A stretch of 19,703 nt of DNA from Nitrospira sp. UBA2083. Its GTDB lineage: Bacteria; Nitrospirota; Nitrospiria; Nitrospirales; Nitrospiraceae. This document shows positions 7,131-13,997 of this stretch, in pieces (positions within the stretch are counted from its first letter, which is position 1; the number at the start of each line of letters is the position of its first letter). The DNA lies in the NCBI GenBank assembly GCA_002331625.1, contig DCZN01000086.1, positions 590-20,292 on the forward strand, in the 5' to 3' direction. Both the position numbers and the translations under genes were made by a program. The notes below the pieces were generated by a model. The model was not told the origin of the DNA. It did no database searches and saw only the letters and a program-made list of their open reading frames with translations.

Positions 7131-7742
7131 ATGAAGCAAGTGATTCTGTGGGCGGCGATGGGCCTGTTCAGCACCGGGTTATTTCTGGGGGCGCCGGTTC
7201 ACGCAGCAATGGTCTCGGAATTGGAGTTGACCGGAGGGGCCGTCAACTATGACGGCAAGTATAGCAAGATGATGGATCGCTTGCTCGGCGAGGACGGCAC
7301 CTTGACGTTGGGGCAGTATCAGGCCATCGGAGACAACCTGCCGTCGATCGGCAAGGCTTGTGAGACCTATTCGCTCTTCACGTCTGGCTTTACCGGCGCC
7401 GCGGCTCCCTCCGCTAAGATCTCCGGTTCGAGCATCTCCCTCGACCTGTCGTCCCTGTTCTTCGGCGTGAGTCGAGGCGATTCCCATAAGACCTGGAATA
7501 TCGGTGAGCAGGCGACCGGTCAGTACAATCCGGAAACAGGAGAATTCACCGTCTCGTGGAACCATATGTTCGAGCACGGAAAGCATGACAAATTGGCGAC
7601 GTTCTTCCTGAAGGGGATTGCGGAGATCGGGACACAGCCCGTCGCGATTCCCGCCGCCATGGTGTTGTATGCGACTGGTCTGTTCGGCTTAGGGTTCTGG
7701 TCGTACAAGCGGCGCAGTTGTGCGTTCTCCATGTCGGCCTAG
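7131..7742 (+). CDS. Secreted protein with VPLPA-like tail, homologous ectodomain to cassette gene 1
   Basis: About 203 residues from the ATG at 7131, which gives a clean signal peptide (MKQVILWAAMGLFSTGLFLG, cleavage near VHA-AMV) and has GAAAGGA in front. In-frame ATGs at 6963 and 7059 also have good ribosome sites (GGGAGGTG and AGGAAGGAG) and would add up to 56 residues before the hydrophobic segment; the start is therefore open. The ectodomain (VSELELTGGAV, LTLGQYQAIGDNLPSI, YSLFTSGF, ISGSSISLDLSSLFFG, ATGQYNPETGEFTVSWNHMF) aligns with the protein at 2862-3500. The tail is VAIPAAMVLYATGLFGLGFW followed by SYKRR, a VPLPA-like sorting signal of a different subtype from that of the cassette genes. 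A stable hairpin follows the stop. The gene sits 74 bases after the ArsR stop if translated from 6963. Confidence 0.72.
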   Translation: MKQVILWAAMGLFSTGLFLGAPVHAAMVSELELTGGAVNYDGKYSKMMDRLLGEDGTLTLGQYQAIGDNLPSIGKACETYSLFTSGFTGAAAPSAKISGSSISLDLSSLFFGVSRGDSHKTWNIGEQATGQYNPETGEFTVSWNHMFEHGKHDKLATFFLKGIAEIGTQPVAIPAAMVLYATGLFGLGFWSYKRRSCAFSMSA

Positions 7743-7764
7743 CCCTGTTTCCCCTTTCCCGTTC

Positions 7765-7799
7765 CCCCGTCGCACGGCGCGCCTCAGCCGGCGACGGGG
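7765..7799 (+). terminator. Stable GC-rich hairpin after the secreted-protein gene
   Basis: CCCCGTCGC (7765-7773) pairs with GCGACGGGG (7791-7799). Inside it, CGGC (7775-7778) pairs with GCCG (7787-7790), giving a 13-pair stem with one bulged A. It starts 22 bases after the stop at 7742. No T-run follows, so termination would need another factor; mRNA 3'-end protection is equally possible. Confidence 0.5.
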
Positions 7800-7899
7800 T
7801 GATCTCCGGTGATCCCGCCGTCACCAACGCACACAACCAGCCGTTCCTGTCGAAGCCTTCAGCAAGCGTGGGCAGCCGCTCTGTCGTTGGTCCATCCGA

Positions 7900-7939
7900 G
7901 TTAACGTACCCCGGAGCCTACCGTAACCTGGTTGTAATT
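7900..7939 (+). promoter_or_regulatory. Pho-box-like direct repeats upstream of the porin gene
   Basis: GTAACC (7923-7928) and GTAATT (7934-7939) are spaced 11 bases apart. A further TTAAC at 7901 lies exactly two periods upstream of GTAAC at 7923. Eleven-base direct repeats on one face of the helix are the layout of PhoB/PhoP boxes. The site lies 50 bases before the OprO/OprP-type porin, whose relatives are controlled by phosphate starvation. The sequence differs from the E. coli box, so the assignment rests on layout and context. Confidence 0.4.
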
Positions 7940-7989
7940 CTTTCTTCATATGGTGCCGCCGGATACGAACGTCCGGATAAGGGGGTGCA

Positions 7990-9423
7990 ATGAAACCTGC
8001 GATGATCTGGCAGATTGGAAGTTGCTGCGTGATGGTTGCGTGGCTCTGCTCATGGACCTCGGATTCATGGGCCGGCAAGCTGGAAGACGTGTTACTAGAG
8101 AATAAGCAAATTTCGGTCGAACAATGGATTCAATTAAAGGCCGATGAAGAGAAACGGCAGGCCAAGCAGCTGGAAGAAGGCCGAGGGGCCGCTGAGTCTC
8201 CGGCGCGTGAACGATGGTACGAAAAAATCAGCATTCGCGGCTATGCGCAGGTCCGCTACAACCATACGATCGACAACGATCTCCTGCGCAGCAATCAAGC
8301 CGATCGGTCCATCGCCGGCAACAATGAATTCTTCATCCGCCGGGCGCGGCTGATCGTCAGCGGGCAACCCCATGACCGGGTGTTCGTCTATGTCCAGCCG
8401 GAGTTTGCCGGTCTGGTCGGGGGCACGGAGCAAGTCGTGGCGTTGCGGGATTTTTATGCGGATCTCTTTCTGACCCAAAACAAGGAATGGCGTGTTCGAG
8501 TGGGACTGTCCAAAATCCCGTTCGGGTTCGAGAATATGCAGTCCAGCCAAAATCGCCTCGCGCTTGACCGCAATGATGCGCTCAATACCGGCACTCCGAA
8601 TGAACGCGATCTTGGCGTGCTGCTCTATTACACACCCACTTCCGTGCGTGAACGTTTTCGTCGACTGATCGACAGCGGCCTGAAAGGATCGGGCGACTAC
8701 GGCATGCTCGGCATCGGCGTCTATAACGGACAGGGGATCAATGTTCGCGACCGCAACAAGGACAAACATATCGTCTTCCATGCCGCCTATCCGTTCGAAT
8801 TTCCGAACGGTCAGATCGTGGAAGTCGGAATGGATGCCTACCGGGGGCAATTCAGTGTGTCGACCACACCGGTCGTGCCAAACCTCGATGTGGCCAACGG
8901 ACAAGTCTTTGCTCCGCGGGTGACGAACGGTGGGAACTATCTCGATGAACGGCTGGCCTGGCATGTAACGTTGTTCCCACAGCCTTTCGGGTTCCAGGCG
9001 GAATACATGATCGGAAGAGGGCCGGAATTGAATACGGACCGTACGGAGGTTGTGCTGGGCAATGTACACGGCGGCTACATTCAAGCCTTTTACCACTATC
9101 AGTGCGATACCTATTGCCAAAGCATCTATCCATTTTTTCGCGTGCAGGAGTATTTCGGTGGGCGGAAATCCGAAGCGAATTCGCCGCGCAACTCTGTACG
9201 GGAATGGGAACTGGGATTGGAATACCAGTTCAATAAGGCGATCGAATTCACCGTCTCTTACAGCTGGACCCAGCGGAATACTTCGGATGCCACATTTATT
9301 CCGGTGGGAAGTCCGCCGGGTCAGTGCGGTGTGGCGGGCAGCGGGTTCGGTCCCTGTATCCAAACGCCCTACCAACTCCAAAGCGGGAATTTACTGCGCT
9401 TTCAGTTGCAGTGGAACTTCTAG
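7990..9423 (+). CDS. OprO/OprP-family phosphate-selective porin
   Basis: A 477-residue outer-membrane beta-barrel protein with a signal peptide of about 28 residues (cleavage near SWA-GKL). A short helical segment (about 30-70, KQISVEQWIQLKADEEKRQ) precedes the barrel. The first strand, ISIRGYAQVRYNH, followed by NNEFFIRRARLIVSGQ, RDFYADLF, WRVRVGLSKIPFGFENMQSS and NERDLGVLL, is the typical pattern of porin O/P proteins. The chain ends in LLRFQLQWNF, a terminal phenylalanine as needed for barrel assembly. Family members pass phosphate or polyphosphate. The arginine-rich and lysine-containing FIRRAR and RVGLSK segments fit an anion pore. AAGGGGGTG precedes the ATG at short spacing. The Pho-box-like repeats upstream and two PstS-like genes in the window support phosphate use, though some relatives have other anion or carbon substrates. 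Confidence 0.85.
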   Translation: MKPAMIWQIGSCCVMVAWLCSWTSDSWAGKLEDVLLENKQISVEQWIQLKADEEKRQAKQLEEGRGAAESPARERWYEKISIRGYAQVRYNHTIDNDLLRSNQADRSIAGNNEFFIRRARLIVSGQPHDRVFVYVQPEFAGLVGGTEQVVALRDFYADLFLTQNKEWRVRVGLSKIPFGFENMQSSQNRLALDRNDALNTGTPNERDLGVLLYYTPTSVRERFRRLIDSGLKGSGDYGMLGIGVYNGQGINVRDRNKDKHIVFHAAYPFEFPNGQIVEVGMDAYRGQFSVSTTPVVPNLDVANGQVFAPRVTNGGNYLDERLAWHVTLFPQPFGFQAEYMIGRGPELNTDRTEVVLGNVHGGYIQAFYHYQCDTYCQSIYPFFRVQEYFGGRKSEANSPRNSVREWELGLEYQFNKAIEFTVSYSWTQRNTSDATFIPVGSPPGQCGVAGSGFGPCIQTPYQLQSGNLLRFQLQWNF

Positions 9424-9521
9424 CAGGATAGGGAAAAAGTCACTCAGTTTCGTGGAGGTCAAGGCTGAGGCACAGGCTCACTGAAGCACAACACCCCACC
9501 CAGCCTACCGCCCTGGTTTTC

Positions 9522-10232
9522 TTATGGCGTGGGGGCAGGCGGGGATTGGCCGAGGGGATGGTATTGGACGAGTTTGTACCGTACGACGATCTCATGCCGC
9601 TTCGGCTGAAACCACTCCAGTAGGGAGCCTTCGGTCGGCGGTCCCATCCAATTCACAGGCTCAAAATCCAATCGTCCCCGCTGGGGCGCTATGGATCGGA
9701 GCGGCGTCAGCCGGTCATCCACCGTGTCGACCACCCCGGAGTCGGCGCTGAAATGAGTGGGCGATCGGTAATTGGCGAGCAGGAGATGAAGGTCGTCGCC
9801 TTCCACGAAGAGGCCTCCCGAGGTGACGAGGCGATGATTGGCTGAACGAGAAGTGGAGTGATAGAACGTGACGATCTCGTCAGGTCCGGCCTTCTTCAGC
9901 GCGATCGCCAGCAAGGGAGCGAGTAACGCAACCTCAGGCTGCGTCAACGCTGCATGCCGTTTCGGCTGCGAGACGTCGTCGTAGAGCGGCAGCTTCGCAA
10001 CCGGTTCTTCGAAAATGAGTCCGTTCAAGAGCGCCGCCATCCGGTCCGGGGAAAGGTCCGTCGGATGGCTGTGTTTCCTTTCCTGATCCAGCGTTCTGTC
10101 GACCTCGAGCCGAACGAAGGAATGCGGGCTCTCGTAGACCGTGAGCGTGGTAAATTGCGACGGCGCACATGCCCACAGCGCGGTGAACGAAAGAATCAAC
10201 AATCGTCGGCCTGTTCTGATACCTAGGGGCAT
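9522..10232 (-). CDS. Predicted lipoprotein of unknown function
   Basis: A 236-residue protein. The N-terminus (basic RTGRR, hydrophobic LLILSFTA, then LWAC) ends in a lipobox with Cys22, so it should be a membrane-anchored lipoprotein. The mature part contains SPDRMAALLNGLIFEE, LTQPEVALLAPLLAIALKKA, DEIVTFYHS and FEPVNWMGPPTEGSLLEWFQ; the C-terminus is proline-rich. I do not recognise the family. It begins 33 bases after the stop of the PstS-like gene on the same strand and is probably co-transcribed with it. The porin gene converges on it from the other side, with 98 bases between the stops. A role linked to phosphate binding or the envelope is inferred only from position. The start at 10232 has only a weak ribosome site. 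Confidence 0.68.
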   Translation of the reverse strand: MPLGIRTGRRLLILSFTALWACAPSQFTTLTVYESPHSFVRLEVDRTLDQERKHSHPTDLSPDRMAALLNGLIFEEPVAKLPLYDDVSQPKRHAALTQPEVALLAPLLAIALKKAGPDEIVTFYHSTSRSANHRLVTSGGLFVEGDDLHLLLANYRSPTHFSADSGVVDTVDDRLTPLRSIAPQRGRLDFEPVNWMGPPTEGSLLEWFQPKRHEIVVRYKLVQYHPLGQSPPAPTP

Positions 10233-10265
10233 GATGGAGCGGATAAACCCTTCACGAAGTCGGGG

Positions 10266-11306
10266 TCATTCGAGCACAGGGCGATTTGGGGTCTCCAGCC
10301 TGGCCGATTTGACCGTAGTGGGCCACTTCGATGTGAGGCGTGCAATTTCGGCCGATGTCATCGGCAAATACCCGAACTCGACCGCCTGATGTTGGCCTTG
10401 GCGGCTCAGCGCATATCGGATAAGCGCGACGGTGGCCGGAGTGGCCTCCGATTTCGGAGGCTTGGCGATATAGAGGTACAAGTTCCTCCGTAACGGATAC
10501 GAGCCGTCCAGTGCGGCCTGCACGGACGGCTCGACATACCGCCCATCTTTCACAAGGGCAATGGGGACTGGCTTCACCATGTCGGTTCGATACCCGATGG
10601 CGCTGAATCCGATTCCGTTGGGATCCGCCCCCACATCCAATATGACCGATGCCAGTCCCTGAGCGTCGACCAACTGGTGATGGAAGGTGCCGCCTTTACA
10701 GACCTCATCCCGGAAAAAATAGCTAGGACCGGACTTCCCGTTCCTCCCATATAGTTGCACCGGCGCTTCGAACCATTCATCCATCACGCCGACCAAGCCC
10801 CAGGAATCGACGACATACTTCACGCCCCGACGGCGCTCGCGGCAGAACATCGCATCGAGTTCATCGAGGGAGAGTCCCGTCAAAGGATTGTCTTTATGCA
10901 CGTAGACGGCCAACGTGTCCACCGCGACCGGAACTTCGGCCGGTTCATATCCATACTCTCGAACAAACTCGGCGATTTCGTCGGCGGTCATACGACGAGG
11001 CATGGCGGCGATGTCCGACCGGTGGGCCAAGAGGGGGGCAAGGCCCGTGTCGGACCCTTCCCTCGCCATCGCAATATTCAGCTTGGGATGGCGGCGTACC
11101 AACTCGTCAATCCACGCACGAACCAAGGGCTTCATCGTGTCGGAGGGAGAAATAGTAAGTGTGCCCAAGACTTGGTCGGAAGACAGGTAGGAAGGGATGT
11201 CTGGATCCAGCTGAGGACGGACTTGGCCCCAATTCGCAGGAGGCAGCGACATCAGCGCCAAGGTCGCCGTCAGATAGGATGCGAGCACTAATCGAGAAAA
11301 TATCAT
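10266..11306 (-). CDS. PstS-family phosphate-binding protein
   Basis: A 346-residue exported protein with a hydrophobic signal (IFSRLVLASYLTATLALMSL). The ATG at 11306 follows GGGGTG at good spacing; a GTG three codons earlier (11315) is an alternative. Family marks in order: LTISPSDTMKPLVRAWIDEL (the SDTM loop that contacts phosphate), REGSDTGLAPLLAHRSDIAA (second oxyanion loop), MPRRMTADEIAEF, EVPVAVDTLAVYVHKDNPLT, and LSLDELDAMFCRERRRGVKY. GLVGVMDEW then replaces the usual 'i..W...G' segment. In known systems PstS feeds PstCAB, but no transporter subunits are present, and some Nitrospira-like organisms carry several solitary copies. It diverges from the PhoB-like gene at 11503 across a spacer with a Pho-box-like repeat. 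Confidence 0.82.
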   Translation of the reverse strand: MIFSRLVLASYLTATLALMSLPPANWGQVRPQLDPDIPSYLSSDQVLGTLTISPSDTMKPLVRAWIDELVRRHPKLNIAMAREGSDTGLAPLLAHRSDIAAMPRRMTADEIAEFVREYGYEPAEVPVAVDTLAVYVHKDNPLTGLSLDELDAMFCRERRRGVKYVVDSWGLVGVMDEWFEAPVQLYGRNGKSGPSYFFRDEVCKGGTFHHQLVDAQGLASVILDVGADPNGIGFSAIGYRTDMVKPVPIALVKDGRYVEPSVQAALDGSYPLRRNLYLYIAKPPKSEATPATVALIRYALSRQGQHQAVEFGYLPMTSAEIARLTSKWPTTVKSARLETPNRPVLE

Positions 11307-11378
11307 GCTGAGCACCCCGTCGGTTCCAGAAAGCTTCGTGAGTTGAGTCTAAGCAATACTAATTGCAGACACATCAAT

Positions 11379-11415
11379 GAATTGTTAACTCCGCGTTAAC
11401 TACCTTCGAGTGGGA
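11379..11415. promoter_or_regulatory. Pho-box-like repeat between divergent PstS-like and PhoB-like genes
   Basis: GTTAACT (11384-11390), CCGC, GTTAACT (11395-11401) is a perfect seven-base direct repeat with four-base spacing. This is exactly the seven-four-seven layout of a Pho box. The second repeat runs into ACCTTCGAGTGGGA, the motif also seen at 594-614. The spacer is shared by the phosphate-binding gene on one side and an OmpR/PhoB-type regulator on the other, so control of both is plausible. Confidence 0.5.
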
Positions 11416-11502
11416 GGGCGGAAGGGGTACGTAGTAGTTTACTCACAATTTACACGACGCTAAGGACGAAGTTTTATCTGTTGGCATACTATAGCTCCCC
11501 GA

Positions 11503-12207
11503 ATGTTGAGCACACCCACCATAACCGGCGTGCAAGGTCCAATCCTCATCTTCATCCAATCGGAGCCGTACGCGCAATCGCTGAAGAAGGTCTTACTCGC
11601 CAACGGGTATCAAGTCTCGTTCGTCACGACGGAAACAGCGGCCTACGCAGCGGTGAAAGAGTCGATGCCCTCGCTCATCATCGTCGAGCGGCAGGACGGA
11701 ATTGCCGCGGTCTTGCAGCAACTACGATCCGCGGCGAAGGTTCCGATCGTCGCCGTGGTGAACGGAGCTGAGTCTTGCCACGATGATGAATGGCTTCAAG
11801 ATTATGAGAGCGACATCGATCTCGTGTTGTGCAATCAGACTCCCAGGCAAGTGGTCGCCCGTGTGCGGGCGATCTTGCGGCGGTGTGTTTCGACGGTTCA
11901 ATCCCATCGCCACTTCCGCGCCGGGGCGATCGGGATGGACATCGATCGCCATGAAGTCACCATCGGCGGACGCGTCGTGGAGCTGACGCCAAAGGAATTT
12001 CAAATCCTCCATCAATTTATCGAGGCACCGGGCCGTGTCTTCTCCCGTCAGGAGATGCTGAATCGGGTCTGGGGAGAGGGATATGCCTTGGAAGAACATG
12101 CACTGGATGTGCATATTCATTCACTCCGGCAGAAGATCGAAACCGATCCGAATGAGCCCCGGTTCATCATGACGGTTCGAGGTGTCGGCTACAAACTTCG
12201 TATCTAG
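11503..12207 (+). CDS. OmpR/PhoB-type DNA-binding regulator with degenerate receiver domain
   Basis: A 234-residue two-domain protein. Residues 13 to about 130 have the length and strand pattern of a receiver (ILIFIQSEPYAQSLKKVL, LIIVERQDG, VPIVAVVNGAE, DLVLCNQTPRQVVARVRAIL). The chemistry is gone: the acid pair is Gln19-Ser20, the phospho-acceptor Asp is Glu62, the Thr is Val, and the conserved Lys is Asn111. The C-terminal part is a normal OmpR-type winged helix: IDRHEVTIGGRVVELTPKEF, ILHQFIEAPGRVFSRQEML, VDVHI-like helix LDVHIHSLRQKIETDP, and the final wing RFIMTVRGVGYKLRI. It should bind direct-repeat DNA. No histidine kinase is nearby. No ribosome site precedes the ATG, and a leaderless or weakly translated mRNA is possible. 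Confidence 0.8.
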   Translation: MLSTPTITGVQGPILIFIQSEPYAQSLKKVLLANGYQVSFVTTETAAYAAVKESMPSLIIVERQDGIAAVLQQLRSAAKVPIVAVVNGAESCHDDEWLQDYESDIDLVLCNQTPRQVVARVRAILRRCVSTVQSHRHFRAGAIGMDIDRHEVTIGGRVVELTPKEFQILHQFIEAPGRVFSRQEMLNRVWGEGYALEEHALDVHIHSLRQKIETDPNEPRFIMTVRGVGYKLRI

Positions 12208-12301
12208 CCGAGTCCGTTTTTCCGCACGTACGGGCTTGGGTGTGAGACATCCCGCAAACAGGTGAATCGACGCTCCATCGTGGATCGGAGAGACACAACC
12301 T
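12208..12301. other. Spacer between convergent regulator and CBS genes
   Basis: CCGAGTCCG just after the regulator stop can pair with CGGGCTTGG about 14 bases on, with two G-U pairs; this is a weak candidate terminator. There is no clear T-run on either strand after it. Confidence 0.25.
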
Positions 12302-12685
12302 TTAGTGCCGGCGAAAAGCCATGGATCTCAGAAAGTCCCAAGCCGAAATGACTCCGATCAGGGAGCCTGAATTGGTCACGGCGAGCTGGAAGGTGCGGTG
12401 CTGAAGCATGAGATCGGCTGCTTCCGCCAAGGAGCCTCGTTTGTCGATACCCAGCGCCGGGTGGCTCATGACATCTTTGACGGAAAGGAAGTACGAGGCC
12501 TTGTCGGACGCGACAAAGTTTCTGACGATATCCGTTTCAGTCACCAGACCGATGACGTGGCCTCGAAGCGCCACGAGGACGCTTTCAACGTTGCAGGCCT
12601 TCATCAATTGCGCGGCTTCTATCACCGAGGTGCCGATGTCGATAATCACGGGATCTTTTCTCATCAAGGCGTTCACGCTGACCAT
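12302..12685 (-). CDS. Stand-alone CBS-pair protein
   Basis: A 127-residue protein made of two CBS motifs and little else. CBS 1: VNALMRKDPVIIDIGTSVIE through VALRGHVIGLVTETDIVRNF. CBS 2: VKDVMSHPALGIDKRGSLAE through VTNSGSLIGVISAWDFLRSM. The paired motifs form a Bateman module that usually binds adenine nucleotides and senses energy state, often acting on a partner protein. No partner domain is fused and the neighbours do not identify one. The ATG at 12685 has a modest AGGG ribosome site. It converges with the PhoB-like gene, and the following 225 bases upstream hold no clear gene. Confidence 0.85.
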   Translation of the reverse strand: MVSVNALMRKDPVIIDIGTSVIEAAQLMKACNVESVLVALRGHVIGLVTETDIVRNFVASDKASYFLSVKDVMSHPALGIDKRGSLAEAADLMLQHRTFQLAVTNSGSLIGVISAWDFLRSMAFRRH

Positions 12686-12910
12686 GATCGACCCTGCAGG
12701 TATACATTCGGATGTACCGGCACCATAGCGGAAAGCGATTGCGTTTCTGTTACATCAACATTGGGCATCAGCAAACTGAGCGGATGCCGAGGTGAGAGTT
12801 CCAGGAACTTAATTTGTCGCCAATGAGCTGATGATGCTGAATCCGTAGGATCCCGTCGACACCGTACACATCCCGACGGATCGCCTTCCCTGATGCAGGA
12901 GGTAAGCCCC

Positions 12911-13087
12911 ATGATCGCCGAGCTCCGCTCCGGTTGTCTTCTCTTTGCTGTGCTGTTGTTTTTTATCCTCATCGTCATGGTCATTGCCCTCGGTTCGATC
13001 ATGAAGCCGGATCGATGGGGAGAACGATCCCGCTTGGCGGGCAAGGCGCGGTCGAGTGGAAGGGACGAGTTCCAGGCTACGGTGTGA
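12911..13087 (+). CDS. Small single-span membrane protein, 58 residues
   Basis: The start is an ATG preceded by AGGAGGT at ideal spacing. MIAELRSG leads into one strong membrane helix (CLLFAVLLFFILIVMVIALG), then a basic, polar tail of about 27 residues (MKPDRWGERSRLAGKARSS and on). It has the form of a small inner-membrane protein with a cytoplasmic tail. No family is recognised. It lies alone between the CBS gene and the PepSY gene. An in-frame start at 12893 would precede the ribosome site and is less likely. Confidence 0.55.
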   Translation: MIAELRSGCLLFAVLLFFILIVMVIALGSIMKPDRWGERSRLAGKARSSGRDEFQATV

Positions 13088-13296
13088 GTCTTTGCATGTC
13101 GCGCCGCCTGGTCCAAACATCTGCCGTCGTATCCAGGATCGCACGCTGATGGGAAGCGCAATCGGGTTGTAGGTATAAGCCTAATATTATCAATCGCTTC
13201 CCGTAAGAGATTGATGTAAGTTCCCCTAGCACCCCTACTCATTTTGTCATAAACTCATCCCCCGGCGGTTTCTAGCCGTAACCAGAAGGGGGAGCC

Positions 13297-13569
13297 ATGA
13301 AGCGAGATCGTCACCATAGTCGGAAGGGAGATCGAACCCTTGCCCTTGTGAACAGCGAAATCATTCCCATCGATGAGGCCATTGCAGCGGTTTCGGCCAT
13401 CGGTGGAACGATTTTTGACGTCAAACTGAAGAAGGTCGAATCCAACGCGGTATGGCGTCTAAAGTTGTTACGTGACGGCGAACGGGTTAAGGTCTATGTC
13501 GATGCGCTCTCGGGGGACATCATCGAGGCAAAGGTTGCCGTAACGGCGACAGAGCCGATTCCCGCGTGA
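13297..13569 (+). CDS. PepSY-domain protein
   Basis: A 90-residue protein. IDEAIAAVSAIGGTIFDVKL, then WRLKLLRDGERVKVYVDALS and GDIIEAKV, follow the PepSY fold: a helix followed by strands with the 'vyvDa.tG.ii' end. PepSY domains are often secreted or periplasmic and are thought to modulate peptidases or bind small ligands; this one has no signal peptide, only a basic N-terminus (KRDRHHSRKGDR). GGGGGAG precedes the ATG. It is a single gene with long spacers on both sides. Confidence 0.75.
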   Translation: MKRDRHHSRKGDRTLALVNSEIIPIDEAIAAVSAIGGTIFDVKLKKVESNAVWRLKLLRDGERVKVYVDALSGDIIEAKVAVTATEPIPA

Positions 13570-13910
13570 CGTTTTGGAATAAATCTCTACTCCTCCGTCC
13601 GCGTCACGCGCACTAACGTTCGATAGGCTTCCCCTCCGATGCGTAACGTCTTGATGCCGACTCCTTGTACACCGGTTCATCAGGGCCGCACTGGGTTGTC
13701 TTCCCGGACCGCGCCGTCTTCTCGATCGGGACCAGCGTTGCCGCCGACATGCTCGTGAGTTCGCCCATTCAGGTCTCCCTTCCGGTGGGAAGCGCCTTCC
13801 GCGACACTGACTGCTTACCGTGGACCGGTAAACACATCTATCCCACATGCTTGTTACGGCCACATAAAGAATTTATACACACTCTGTAAATCAACATGGG
13901 TCGAGCGTAT
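13570..13910. other. 341-bp spacer after the PepSY gene
   Basis: No gene is supported. Overlapping open frames on both strands at about 13470-13890 lack ribosome sites and recognisable domains. An AT-rich stretch at 13855-13900 adjoins the end of the 28-residue gene that follows. Confidence 0.4.
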
Positions 13911-13997
13911 CTATTCACGACGCACAAAACAGAATGCCATGTACATGACCCCCACGATTGCGCTGAATACAACTCCTTCGATGACCACGGATTCCAT
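13911..13997 (-). CDS. 28-residue membrane microprotein
   Basis: A minus-strand gene too short for usual gene finders. A perfect ribosome site, AGGAGGTG, lies seven bases before ATG at 13997. The peptide begins MESVVIEGVVFSAIVG, runs through VMYMAFCFV, and ends RRE before TAG. It is one uninterrupted hydrophobic helix with an acidic N-terminal side and a basic end, the form of a small membrane subunit or regulator such as those attached to oxidases or transporters. I recognise no family. It stands alone, with long non-coding DNA on both sides. A Pho-box-like repeat lies about 175 bases upstream of its start (14172-14189). Confidence 0.6.
   Translation of the reverse strand: MESVVIEGVVFSAIVGVMYMAFCFVRRE

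Noticed and set aside
8134..9381. Long open frame (415 codons) on the minus strand
   Set aside because: It lies wholly antisense to the well-supported porin gene and has no ribosome site or recognisable domain.
12098..12114. ATGCAC-TGGAT-GTGCAT inverted repeat resembling the hairpin tip
   Set aside because: It lies inside the winged-helix coding region, has a five-base loop and no lower stem, and encodes conserved residues (HALDVHIH).
12673..13242. 189-codon open frame on the minus strand
   Set aside because: Arg/Ser-rich composition typical of an antisense frame; it overlaps the better-supported 58-residue gene and the CBS gene start.
13244..13260. TTGTCATAAACTCAT, resembling an E. coli Pho box, upstream of the PepSY gene
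   Set aside because: The two halves repeat at 8 bases, not 11, and the second half is incomplete.
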